A stretch of 64,000 nt of DNA from Channa striata. Taxonomy: Eukaryota > Chordata > Actinopteri > Anabantiformes > Channidae. The stretch lies in the NCBI GenBank assembly GCA_033026295.1, contig CM065173.1, positions 8,349,517-8,413,516 of the forward strand, in the 5' to 3' direction. The translations under genes and the position numbers were made by a program. The notes below the pieces were generated by a model, which did no database searches, had not been told where the DNA came from, and was given only the letters and a program-made list of their open reading frames with translations. Of the stretch, positions 37,625-49,906 are shown in pieces (the first letter of the stretch is position 1; the number at the start of each line of letters is the position of its first letter).

Positions 37625-37880
37625 TGACACGCGGCCGATGCATTGTGGGATTATCGGCACGGCTGGAACGCGTCGTCAACCGGTGAGGTGGCTTGGCCGC
37701 AGCTATCTGTCGTACGAGAAGCTGTGTGGTCTCATCCTGGGACTGTGACTGAGCATATGAGGGGGGGCCGATGGCTCCGAAAGTATGACAGGTATGATAA
37801 ACCTTTCTCCCAATGTGGTCCATCTGGAATGCATGCTTAGCACACAGGGGAGACAGCTGCTGCAGGTGAAAAATAAAAGC
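37625..37880 (+). repeat. Copy 2 of the diverged 260-bp repeated segment
   Basis: The matching blocks are at 37657-37671, 37720-37732, 37747-37758 and 37779-37809 (31 nt perfect). This copy is GC-richer and has a 14-nt insertion between the second and third blocks relative to copy 1. No coding frame is conserved between the copies. Confidence 0.75.
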
Positions 37881-38354
37881 CAGTCAAGGTCTTCTCTGAA
37901 ATGCCAGATATGTGTAAGCATGGAAGAAATTAATGAAGAACTACCGGAACTTTATGATGCGTGATCTCTAAACGTGTAGCCGCTAATCTGGGAAAGTGTT
38001 TTGTGAATCAAGACTGAAAATTAGTTTGTTTGTTATCAGTAGATTTCCTTCTAGATATGTGGTAATAAATCAAACCTCCGTAATATGAGCCATTGCTTTG
38101 ACAAGGTGTCATTGCAAATTTGACATTCTTATGCAAAACTTTAGGATTGAGATAATGGAGGTATTAATCTTGTTGATAATTTGATACACATTCGTGAGGA
38201 CTGCTTCCCCCCCTTGTGGAAATGTTCAGTTAAACGGCGACTTCACCACTTTCTAACTTACTTTCTGTAGTTTAATGTGCAAATGTACATTAATGCTTTT
38301 AAACTTTCCTATATTATAATATTTCCCTGCCCCTACATGAAAAACTCCTTCAGC

Positions 38355-38506
38355 TGACATCACTTGGAGGCGTTTTTCATCATTAGGAGTTCAAATGATG
38401 TCATCTGGAGGAGCTCTGGAAAAGCAGGTTGACCATGATTAGAAAATCCATATTGTGAGTGACAAGATGACATAATCTGAACTGAAGCTTCCTCCAAGTG
38501 ATGTCA
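38355..38506. repeat. Inverted repeat, 16-bp perfect arms, 120-bp loop
   Basis: TGACATCACTTGGAGG at 38355-38370 is the exact reverse complement of CCTCCAAGTGATGTCA at 38491-38506. A related ATGATGTCATCTGGAGG lies inside at about 38396-38411, and GGCGTTTTTCA / GGCATTTTTCAG flank the arms. This is probably an old foldback or MITE-like element. Confidence 0.6.
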
Positions 38507-39202
38507 TCTGAAGGCATTTTTCAGCTAGAAGGAGAGAGATTTTATTATAGGGAAGTCAGAGGGAATTTTAATGGCATTTATGTATATGTACGGCTCAAAC
38601 TAGAATCAAAAGAAGCAAGTTCAGCATCAACCTGTAAGACTGCTCTAAAAGCAGGAGAAAAATGTGTCATTTTTGTCATCTCGGTGTGTGTGGCTCTCAA
38701 CACACACAACCAAAGAAGAAGAAATCTGGACTTATTGTCAATGAAAGTGAATTTCGTAAAAATAAAAAAAATCCTTGTTACAGTTTTTATATGGAAGCTA
38801 CATTATAGAAAGCAATATTTACCTACAATATGCTGAATACTCAAAAAATGAAATGTATTACTCATCACTCTGTTCAAAATGAATATTAATACTTTACTTA
38901 TTGCTCCTTGCCTAACTTGTTGCAATATTCATTATATAACTGTTCTGAAGAGGTCAAATCTAAAGGATGGATGGAGTGCCAGCAGTGCAAATGTGAAACA
39001 ATTCATCAATTGCACATGCAGCCACTGTTGATGATTAAAATTCAGTTTTAGCTGTTGAATATTTCCAGTCACTTCTTTTTTTTGTCTGTGTAGCTTTATG
39101 TTGCTCCTTATAGTGACACGTGATTTCAAATCAATCTTTGTCATGCTGACAACATAAGTAATGCTGCAACAAGCTGTTTTTGGAGGAAAGAAGTGTAATT
39201 AT

Positions 39203-39236
39203 ATTATTGTTGTTGTTGTTGTTGTTGTTATTGTTA
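39203..39236 (+). repeat. TTG trinucleotide repeat
   Basis: About eight TTG units in an AT-rich stretch. Confidence 0.85.
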
Positions 39237-39804
39237 TTTTATAAATGGTTTTTATTATTGAAATTTTATTAGATTTTTACGGTTAATTATTGTTTTTTTT
39301 ATGCTTGAATTTGTAAGGTTCATTTCCAGACCGAAAATCAACATTTCAGTATAAAGCAGCTTTATCTGAGTAATCCTCAAAGCATCAATAATTTTAAAGT
39401 CTAATGTTATGATTTTAAAGTTTTTTCCAGAAACAAAACACAATTTTACTATAGTATAAATTGATTTTTCTGAAATGTGCAAACACAAAAGAAAAGCTCA
39501 TTCTGATTCTGAAATACACAACATCTTTCAGTGTTTATGAGAATGTGTCTGTAGCAGTTTGAATCTTCTGCCCTTTAATAGTCACAATACTCGCGTGGCC
39601 TGTGTTTATTAAGGGAAGTCGTGTTTTAGCTTTTTATATCACTGGCTGGATTCTGCAGCTCTGCTGAGCACTGCACTGGATCACTGAGCAAGGAGGGGGC
39701 AGGGCAGAGCGTATCCTCTGCTACCCCCAGTTCATCGTTTTTAGCCTCGGAGACGTTCTCCTCGCTATCTCATGTTTCAGAGACGAGGCCGCTTTGGGAA
39801 CTTG

Positions 39805-39818
39805 ATTTGCATATTGTT
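39805..39818 (-). promoter_or_regulatory. Octamer next to a SOX site, inverted arrangement
   Basis: ATTTGCAT (39805-39812) is a perfect POU octamer, and ATTGTT at 39813-39818 is a SOX site. Read on the minus strand they are AACAATATGCAAAT. The classical SOX-POU composite has CATTGTT before ATGCAAAT, so here the SOX half is inverted. Function is inferred only from the motifs. Confidence 0.3.
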
Positions 39819-40261
39819 CCGATTTTAGCAGACAGAAACATCCTCCCATTGTCTCTGTTGTTGTTGCTGTGCAGATGACAAATTTTCATAACATCTTGAA
39901 TTCCTGTTCACGTTTAAAAGCATCCTTGGAAAGATTTATTTGGGAATTCGAGAGTCCACTGCCTGGCACTTTTTCTGCAGTTTGAAGGTTTAAGGACAGT
40001 GGGATGTTGTTGTGCAGATTGTAAAAAAAAATTGTGATTTGAGAATTAAGACGTTTGATCAAATTTGAGTCCTCTCTGTGTCCAGTACAAACCGGGTCCA
40101 TGAGCGACTCATCTCAGTATAAACCCTCTAATCTTGTTGGTCACGGATTAGGAAAAAGCTTCAAATTCTTTATTCCAGCTTTAGTTAATTTGGAGACCTT
40201 ATCATTGCATGCTGTTTTTCAGTGGACTCTGTGTCTCCAAGCAGGATAATTCCTGATTAGG

Positions 40262-40309
40262 TCTGTGTGTGTGTGTTTCTGTGTGTGTGTGTGTTTCTGT
40301 GTGTGTGAA
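40262..40309 (+). repeat. Interrupted TG microsatellite
   Basis: Three TG blocks separated by TTTC, a compound repeat of about 48 bp. Confidence 0.85.
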
Positions 40310-41849
40310 ACCGTGGTGGTGAACACCCTATTGTTTTGCTTCGCAACATCATTTGCCTCCCTGCTTTAACGCGATCTGACGGCGAGTGGAGCACATGTGC
40401 TGGTCGTCACTGGTGTCAAACGGTGTGTATGTGCAATGTCACTGTCAAGCAGTCGGCCGCTGCCCAGCTTCACATTGCAGTCACTTTTAATTACATGCTT
40501 GCAGAGGATCGAGTCTTTTAGACGCAGCACTAGGTCCACCACAGTTTGCCTGACTCAATCCGCCTGGAGAAAACTTTACAGTGTATCACATCTAACAATC
40601 AATTAGAATTGTTTTTGGGAACATAAGTCATTTCCAAGCCATCTAAAACTGAAATCTTCTCATGGACAACAGGACAGTGAGATGAAAATTGCATCTCTGC
40701 AATAAATGGATGTTTGCCAGCCAGTTGTACCTTAAAAAAGTAGTGCCTCAAACTTTTTTGTGTTTTTGAACGGTTTCTGCATGAGACACAGAGTGGAGTC
40801 ACCTTCAGATCACTGATCACTGAGTTATCCAGTGAGAACAGAAAGGTCGTGTGGGTTCCTTTTATGGCCGGAGAACAAGGCTTTTAATCTTTCTAGCTAC
40901 ACAGGGAGGGAGAATTATCATTGAGTAATGAGTCCGTTCAGCTCCCAGCAGACGCTCTGCTGTGGTGGGACTTACTCTTTATACAACAAATGTCACCACA
41001 TATTTTTTTAGTTGCAGTTTTAATATGGCTTGAATAAACAAATGATATTCACTAAAGACCAGGGGAGGGGCTAGATGTGTGGCACTGACCACTGGCAAAT
41101 TCTGATTGGCCACTACAGATGAATGAGAATGTGGCAGGTACCTGCTGTTGAACATTAAGCACAGGAAGCAAATCTGAAGGTGAAATAAATCCCTACCATT
41201 ACAAATGGAAACAAATATATTATAATGCGCATTTAAAGTAGATTCAAATATTCTGTCAGCATAGAATTTTTCTAGCAGTTGCACCCAGACAGATTACCGC
41301 TTTAAATGATAAATCCTTTCCTCTCTGCAACAGTTTATAATTATTTTTTTTTGTGACTATTTGTAATGAAAAATTGTAGATAAGTTGCACATTTAACAAT
41401 GAGCAAACACTTGCAGATGCTTGATTTTTTACATTCTGAAAGTGCAGATATCCAACTCTATGGCAGTTTTTAAAAGATGTCAATTGTCAAAGTAAAAGTT
41501 ATGATAAATGGTTAACATTTGTCCATCTAGTGATGCTTCATCTCGAATATTCTCACCTTTTTTGGTATATATATTTTTTATTTTGCTGGCACAAACACGT
41601 TGAAAAATACACAATTTTCCTGCTCTGATTTTTGTTTCTTGTTGCTTTTTGATCCAATGTGTCAATACAGTTTGTCAATTTGAAGTTAAACAACTGTCAA
41701 GTCACGATTCTGGCCTTGCAACAGTTTTAAGGTGAAATATGAAAGTAACATAAAAAAAAATCCCAAAAGACCAGAGGATTAATATACTGTTTTTTTATTT
41801 TTCAGAAGTTTAAAAATTTTTGTTCAAAATTATTTAAATCAATTTATGA

Positions 41850-41912
41850 AAGGTTTTGAGCGTGGGCCTCAGTCTGGCCACCTCAAGAAAAAAATGTCTA
41901 GATCCGCCCCTG
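41850..41912 (+). mobile_element. Solo terminus of a non-autonomous DNA transposon
   Basis: GCGTGGGCCTCAGTCTGGCC, then AAATGTCTAGATCCGCCCCTG, resembles (in reverse complement) a terminal repeat starting CAGGGGCGGATCTAGACATT that recurs in fish genomes. No matching opposite end is seen within the preceding few kilobases, so the copy is truncated or heavily decayed. Confidence 0.4.
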
Positions 41913-44900
41913 CCCAAGAAACCCCTCACTTACTCTTACCAACGGGAAAAGTGCAGAGCTCTGCAAATCATCAGTGGCTGTGGTTACTGGTGCTACAACG
42001 ATAAGATCCACTTACTGCATATTATTGCATATTATTTTAATGTAGGTGACCACACAGGAAGCTACACCCCTAATGCACCTAATGCACCTCCTGCGTGACA
42101 TACAGTTTATGATAAGTGGTGGACAAATATGTTCTCTCTCTCCGTTGCTACATCTCTCAGGCCTGCCTTAAATAACATGTGGTAGTTTACACAGTGGACA
42201 TGATTTATATGATTGACAACCTAGTTTACATTAGATAAACTATTTCCCTTGTTACACACACATACACGGACAAACTCACTTGCTGTCCTGTTTAACTCCC
42301 CCTGAATACACTGACCGTGCGTGATTGATTGTTGGGAAATAGCCGTAATGTTGGCGCTCTGGAATGCCCATTACAGCGAGATTCTCGCACCCCTACGAAA
42401 TTCCACCATGCCGGTGAGTCGAGGCGTCACTGACGGGCTGAAAATACGCCTGGAATCTACATTAATTCACGTTTAATAGCACGGGGAGGATTTGTTGCTC
42501 ACTGTTTAGAGAAAGATCCTCCACGAAACACTTGCATCTGTTTTTGTCCGTTTCTTCTTCTCTCCGCAGCTCTTTGCTGAAGGCAGCAAAGCAAACACAG
42601 GCGCTTTCATGTACAAGCTTTCAGGCCTCCGTTTCTGGCCTTTCCATCTCGTAAAGGCTGATGACACTTCACGGACGGCTGGGTTACATGAGAAACAGGC
42701 CTGGAGTGTGGTGCTGCAGTGCAATTAGCTGAGAAGACTGTGGCAGGGATGAAGCAGACAGTGAAACCTCCTAAACTGCTTTCAACCACCTTTTTATTTG
42801 TTAATTTATATTTCCCCTGGGTTTTCTTTACTCAGATTTCCACAGTCTGTTATTATTCTCTTCTTCTACATCTGCAAATAAACAAAGTAAGCTGCTCGGT
42901 AATGAATGGTAATGCCCTGAGCTTTGTCCCTGATCTCTCTGTCTGGTGTTAATTAGCACTCAAGGGCTGAGGTTGACCATGACGTGATACTCGGCCTGAT
43001 GTCATGGAGTCCAGCGACCTAGCAGGTCAGACGCCACATTGCACGCCGAGGCTTTGACGCTCAGAAATACTGAGTCATTTGTTACGGTCCTTGGGTGGCA
43101 TTGGATATCATCTTGACGAGCATCCTGCAAATATTTGTTCTTTGGAATGACAAAGTAGATGTTAGACCATTACCCTTTGTTTGGCCCGCCAGGTTGAAAG
43201 AGTATCATTTCCCCTGAAACGGGCTGCTGATTTTTTTCCCCCATCTTAGCAGAGAACAACAGGGAGGCCGTTGTCACAACAAAGCTGGGAAACAGTTCTT
43301 CTTTGTCTTTTACCATTTAATTATAAGGCAATTGTAATTTTAATTTACAGTGGCACGGAAAGGCTTGTTTTACTTGTGGAACAGATGGACACAGATGAAA
43401 CCATGACAAATGTTGCCAAACTAATGAATTAGATGAATTAATGAATTAAACAATCAAGCAAAATGCAGCGCACAGAAAGTGTTTGAAAGGAAAATGGACT
43501 TTATATAATAATGACCAGCAGTAAAGCCTAACACATTTCAGTGTAAAGTTAAAACAATAGATAGATTGACTCAAATATTATATTAAAGGCAATAATCCAT
43601 GGGCTCATTCTTTTGGTGCCTTAAACAAGAGTGTGGCACCTTTGTCATGGAAGCCCTGGAGGTGGAGGTCCAAAAAATGAAAGTGCCTTCTGATAAGGTG
43701 TTGATGGTCTGGTTTGCTGGGCTGTCACTCACACGGTTGCAATGCATGGCCTTGTAGCTGTTGTAGTTGCGCTCATATTAAACCCAGTGTCTTTATATGC
43801 TCTGCTCCGACTGGACGTCAGGTCATCAAAGTTGTGGTTTTTTTTTTTTTGCCTCTGATAGATTGTGTTACATAACATTGTTAATATTTGGAAAACCACG
43901 TGTTTTAATTTATACTACCTTCATGTGGAGTAGGAGACAGACCTCTGGCCCAGAGGTAGCTGAACTAAGACGAGTGATCCTACGATGGTGGAATGAGCTG
44001 GTGGAGTGAGCAACCTCACTCCCAATATTAAAATCTGAACTTTCTGCATCTTCCACTTACATCTCATGAAACGGAAACACTTCTTCTCATAGCGCTTAAT
44101 GTTTTCTCCTTGACTTAGATTTTGCTGCCTTGTACCTCAGCTGGGCTCTCGTAGCTTCTGAAGCGCTGTGGGTGGTACGCCGCAGCACGGCTGGATTTGC
44201 ATTGACAATGAATGGGCAGGTCTAACTGTGAACAACCAGATTCTCTGTGTTTAACCACAAAGTCTAATTTTCTGTTTTCTATGTGGTAAATATACAGATC
44301 TAGCAGGTTAGAAGGCAGATTTGGAGTTGTTGAAAGCCACTTGTGACAGACCCAGGTGTAGGTCCAGTTCTTTTATAGAGGCAGTGGCCTCTGGATTTGT
44401 GCTGGTGTAGCTCAGTAGTAAACCAGGGGACAGAGTGAGTGACAGAAACAATGCGGCGCCGTCTCCAAAACGTTACATAATCTGGAATTATAGTGAAGAA
44501 GCAGAAAAACATTCAACAGAGTGTCAGCGATATGCAGCTCTGGGATTCACGTTGGCTGTAGACCAGATATTAATCTAATAAGAAAGTCAAATACAGATGC
44601 TCAGTCAAGGCCTGTCATGTCCCATAGACATGTTCAGGTCCCTGTTTGCATCAACAGTTGACCAACAGATTTTGGCCTCAGAATTAAAAAAAAAACAAGT
44701 GTTGTTTCAAACTTTTGGAAGAGAGCATCCTGACATTGCTGTTTTGTGAGTCTGTGTCCTAGAAACAGAACCTCCCTAAGACAAGTTACAACAAATCAGT
44801 GTTAAAAAATGTTTGAAAACACTTTAGCTTTAGGTACTAAAATGCTGCAACTACTTAACCAGTTATTAATATGTTTGATTATATTTTTCATAAACCCGAC

Positions 44901-46924
44901 CCAACACTGTTTGTCAGGAATGATGTAAAAATAAACGTAGCGTGAGCAGTGATATCACACAGGAATTCAGTCATCACTCATGAGCGCAAACAAGTGAAAT
45001 TCATCCTCAATAAAATAAGCACTTCTTAAGTAAATAATGCATGATTCATGAATCATGTAATATACTGAATGACGGCAAGATCAAACCTGACTGTGTAAGG
45101 TTATATTTCCTGAAATACTCATTTTTACCAAAGCCCCTCTTTGTTGAGAATCATTCAGATGTCTCAGACACACATATTACGTGCATTTTTCTGTCTCCTA
45201 ACAGAGAAGCATTTTACTCCCCCTTTGTCTCCACACACACCGGAGTCGGTTGCCTCTTGCTGAACCATAAAAGCCCCACAACTTGAGCCAGCACATATCT
45301 GCTGGTAAAGTATTTGCAACATTTTTTATTCAGGTGTCTGCAGTGACAGCGCCGCTGTCTCTGCTGGAAACTCAGCTTCGACGCGTAGCAGGATGCAAGC
45401 ACGAGCATGTGCGAGGCACCTGATCAGCGAACCAGTCAACCGATGTGTCAGTTGTACAGAAAAGGATAAAAACAATTTGAAAGAACACAAAAGTGGTGTC
45501 AGCTTGCCACGTAGGGCTAAGGTTACGTATGGGATTGTTGAGTGACTGAAACATGGCATATGCATTTGACTATGACAAGTCATTTGGACATTTGTATTGT
45601 TTGTCTCAAACGCCATTTGTTTTGTCAAAAAGCAATGCAGGAAACAAAAACTTGCTAGGAGTTGTCAAACATTTGCCAGCGTATCTTTGGTAACAGCCAG
45701 GTATGTTTCAACAGTGAGAAGCGCTTACAAAAACAGAAGGAGTAACGGAAGAGTTCACGGCTTCAGACATAATCACTTATAAATACTGGCTCTATCTTTT
45801 AATCCTTGGTAAGTGCCATGAAATAGCTGTGCCATCGTAATTTACATACATAGTTTGATGTGTTTCTGCATGAAAGGTTGCACGTATAGAAATTGTAAAG
45901 TTATGTAACGCTGTGCTAACTGTTGGGGGACAGGGGCGCCATCTTGTGAGGTTGCCCTCAGCCTGCTGCATTGGTTTCAGTGGACGCCTCTTGTTTTGTC
46001 AGGTTAAATCAGTGTTTAAATGATTCTAATTTGATGGACAAGCTGCTAGTAAGCAGGTTTCTTTAGTAATAATGGAGTTTAGGTTTTATATCAACTGAGG
46101 TTTTGGATTTTTTTAATATATATATTTTTTTATGATGTAATGATTTTTTAAATCCCATTTTTATAATTACTGTCTGTACTTTAAACACACATGGCAGTTT
46201 ATTCATCACAGGGTGGTTGAATTTCACTAAATCCATTTTTCCAAAGAGAACACATTCTCCTCTGTCCCATAGCAGCAGATACCTACATAAGATTAGGACA
46301 ATTCATAATCAGCTGGTTCGACTGACTGGAGCTGTGTTCACCGTGGGCCTGTATGGGACAGGGAACAACTTGCTGGTCCAGGATTGAGACTTCAGAATGT
46401 TTAAAGCCAGTTTTTCGAATCAGGTCCAGACATGGTCTCCAGTTGCCCACGCAGCAGGAGTTTTTAGTGTCAGATGTGTTCTTGTGCTTTTCTTCGGTTT
46501 CGGTCAGAGGTGAAGCTTGGTTACAATACTATGAACATGAATAATATTACAAAGTCTTTTTTTTAAACCCAATCGCAGATTTGGTCAAGAACAATGTAAA
46601 GGAATATAGTTTGCCCAGCTGGAAGTGACTTACACACTCTGGGCATATGTGAGGTTATAGGACTGCATTTTATTTGACTTTGCCCATAAAATGTTAAATA
46701 GTATTTAGTGAAAACTGAGTCATTGTTGTTGGTTTTGCAAAGCCAGCAGCTTCATTATGTGCATCATCATTGAACAGTAGCCTAACATTACAAAAACCGC
46801 ATGAATGTCAATTTTATTTACTGGAGTGAACCTTTCTTGGACATTTTACAGCTATGTAGAAGTGTTTTCTTATGCATTAAGCACACACACAACATTCATA
46901 CATGTTACAATGGAATTCATTCTG

Positions 46925-47050
46925 CACGTTTTGGGCGGCCACAGGAAGCGTCCAGGGAGCCAGAGTGTCTCTCTCAAGGACACACCTGGTGCATGGGCTG
47001 GAATTTGATCCTGGAGCCTTCTGCATCCCAGCTCTAGCCAAGAGCCACCA
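46925..47050 (+). repeat. Probable teleost SINE/LINE-tail fragment
   Basis: CTCTCAAGGACACACCTGG followed by GAATTTGATCCTGGAGCCTT, CTGCATCCCAGCTCTAGCCA and AGAGCCACCAG follows the pattern of a common fish repeat (cagggacac, ggattgaacctg, gagccac). Diverged, and the class is uncertain. Confidence 0.4.
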
Positions 47051-48283
47051 GGTTTTGAAAAATCTGATATGATGAAATACCTAAGAATCACTCAACAAGC
47101 AGGGAAAAACGTATGCGTATTAATACATAACTCTGTGTTCCAGAGTGAAGAACTGAGCGGGCACGTTGAGAGCACCTGAGCACAGTGCGTATGTACAGTC
47201 CCAGCTCAAGTGACCACGGAAGTGTTGAAACATTCAGTTTCCTTATGATGATTTCAGTCTGCACAGCTTCTCTGACATGTTTTGTCATTCAGGTACAGTT
47301 CAGATATGGCCTGCATTAGCTTTTTCTGCAAGCTGACACAAACTGTGGACATCAAAGAGCACCGCCAGAATATTAGATTCAACGTCATCCAAACACACGG
47401 GGAGATTTTTGCAGTTTCCATTGATGAGTGCGGCAGCCAGCCCAACATCAGTATAGAAAAATGTAAATATTTTCTCTAGCAAAGGTCAAATATTTGATCT
47501 ATCCGCTCCCATTTTTCATATGACAGTTAAGGTGCAGTGTCAAACTTGAACATTCAAGATAACTGAAAGCACATTATGTTTGACAGGCTCTTGGGTGAGA
47601 TTCTTTGACGTTGGATGCTGGGTTACTGTCATAAAGCACATAGACTTATGATGTTAAAGATGGAAAGTGCTGCAAAGTTGTTGTGGTGGAGAAGAAGAAG
47701 AAAAAGGAACCAGCTGAACACAGAAAAAAGACGTGGTGTGTTTTCAGGTTGACACTCTTCAGACTCTAGGTGGCCTCAAGAGAGGCTTGTATTAAATCTT
47801 GCGGGATACAGGCAGGATCTTGTGATCTGTTCCAAGCACAGACAGCTCTGTGCACTTGCGCCTGCTACAGTACTTAGAATGGGTCACCCGCATAACTTTT
47901 CCTTCAAATTTGATGAAGATGTGATAAGATGAAGAGGAAGAAAATTGGAGAAATTAACCCGGCGGCACTCCTCCTCTGACCTACACTATGCTTTTCAGAA
48001 TCACCACGGAGAAATCTCCCAAGAAGGCGCCTTCATCCCCCAACAGTCCAATCATGATGTCAACTTCACATCGTCCATTCAAAGCCGCTCACGATGTGAT
48101 GATCCCTCACCTGCCTCCCAACCATGGAACCATTAATCTGTTCAGATAAGTGAATTCCATGTTCAAACATGACACTTTATTCATTCCAATAGCTGATCAC
48201 TTTGCCTTATATTCTGCATAAACAACTGTTTAACATTCGGAATGTAACACCTTCAGCTTTTGTTTTCAGCAGCTCAATTTATT

Positions 48284-48600
48284 TTTTAAGTTTAGTTTTA
48301 TTTCTAGAGCACCAAATCACAACAAACTAACATCAAGGTACTTTAAATAATACGGTTAAAAACTTACAGAATCCTAGAGAAAGCCCAATAAATCAACAGG
48401 CTCAGGGCGGGCGGCCGTCTCGCTCGACTGATGAGTGGAGAGTGGAGAGGAAAAAGAAAAGAAGAGCACAAGATAAATTTATGATCAGGATTTAAAAGCC
48501 TCTGCAGACTGGCTGATATAAGCAGGAATAATTATTCCAGAGGAAAGGAACGTGATAAAACAACTTTTTAAAACCTCAGACTTTAAGATAGTTTTGACCC
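48284..48600 (+). repeat. Dispersed teleost repeat (AGCACCAAATCACAACAA type)
   Basis: The block starts TTTATTTCTAGAGCACCAAA, continues TCACAACAAACTAACATCAA and GGTACTTTAAA, and later carries a GAGAGTGGAGAGGAAAAAG segment. This order matches a frequent interspersed repeat in percomorph genomes. It is non-coding and diverged. Confidence 0.5.
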
Positions 48601-49887
48601 TAACGTGTACCTTTAAATGCAGTAAAGAGTAGATATCCAACAGCAGACGCGTTCAAATAGAAAGTGAGAAAGTGAAACAAGTCGTAAAACAACCTGAAGG
48701 TGTGTTTCTCTTCTCTGCCTCCTTCTGGTTTGAAGCAACTGCTGAAATGACGGCTGATTTTAAAAAACCCCTGACTGGTGCTGCACCAATTAGTTCGCCG
48801 TACATTTACAAATGTTTGGGGCTCATGGACACTCGTACATCATCCTGACTCAGGTGGGAGCCGTTTGGCCCGGAGCAACATGAATGAATTATAATAGTTT
48901 CCAGCTCTCACTTGGAGGGCCCCCGTGTTTCGGGGATGAATCAACTTTCTACATCGCCAAACTGTCCATCCTAAATAATTCCCTGTGCTCGGCCCCCAAA
49001 TCATATATTTCTGCAACAACAAGTAGGTGAGGTGTCATTTCACACTCATGAATTGTTGTTATCTCAAGATGATTCAATGATTACTTGAATAATTAACAAT
49101 CATTTGAGACTTAAAATGTGTGTAATTGTGTGTACTGCCAGGATGCTAACACTGTTGTGGGGCACTTATTGACATGATTGGTGCGAATACTTACTGTGTA
49201 ACTACAGATAAGAAGTGGGTTGGAGGCTCCACTTTAAATTACAGCCCCCATTTGTATAGAGATTCTTTTATTTTTTTTGCCTCAAAGCATGAAAAGCCAA
49301 TTTAAATTAGTTAAACATACTGATAAAATATACACACATCGTGTTGCTTTAATGCTTGGTAAAACTGTGTGTGTGTGTTTTGACAATAAGCAATCACATA
49401 CCTGTCATAAAATATTTAATAAGTGTCACTTACATGTAACTACAAAACCCACACTGCAGGTATGTTTCGTATTCTCATGTTGTTAAAACGTTATTCTGCA
49501 AATTTTGCTCGTTGTTATCAGACTGTCTCATCAATAGTTATCACTCAGTTTCACTGCAAATGACAAATGTTCATGAAATCTATATCTGTCAGATTTACTG
49601 AACTATGATTTTACAACATTTAACCGCAGTCAAAAGTCCAGTAGGGAAACCGGAGTCTGCAGGATTCCTCCTCTGGCCGCAGCGAATGAGTTGCATGGAT
49701 CAAATGTCCTGGATGTGACATAGATAAAAAGTCGGATTCGTCCTTTAGGCTCAGTCCGACAGTGGACTGACGTTGCTATCCACGCAGCCACGTTGCTAAT
49801 GCTGCAAAACAATAAACACAGTGCTGCACTTATCCAGCATCTGACCTCAAACATGCCAGGTGCATGTTCTCTATTCAAAGCCTGCCC

Positions 49888-49906
49888 GTGTGTGTGTGTG
49901 TGTGTG
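49888..49906 (+). repeat. TG microsatellite, short
   Basis: A GTG dinucleotide run followed by GAGAGAG. Confidence 0.85.

Larger units (their letters stand above)
37890..48280. other. Intergenic DNA, no gene seen
   Basis: Contains the 38.4-kb foldback, microsatellites near 39.2 and 40.3 kb, a transposon terminus at 41.9 kb, and a possible regulatory block at 42320-42490. The open frames here are short and compositionally random. Confidence 0.55.

Noticed and set aside
41934..42098. Retrotransposon RT-like coding piece near 42 kb
   Set aside because: The frame carries no reverse transcriptase or transposase motif; only the adjacent terminal-repeat-like string is supportable.
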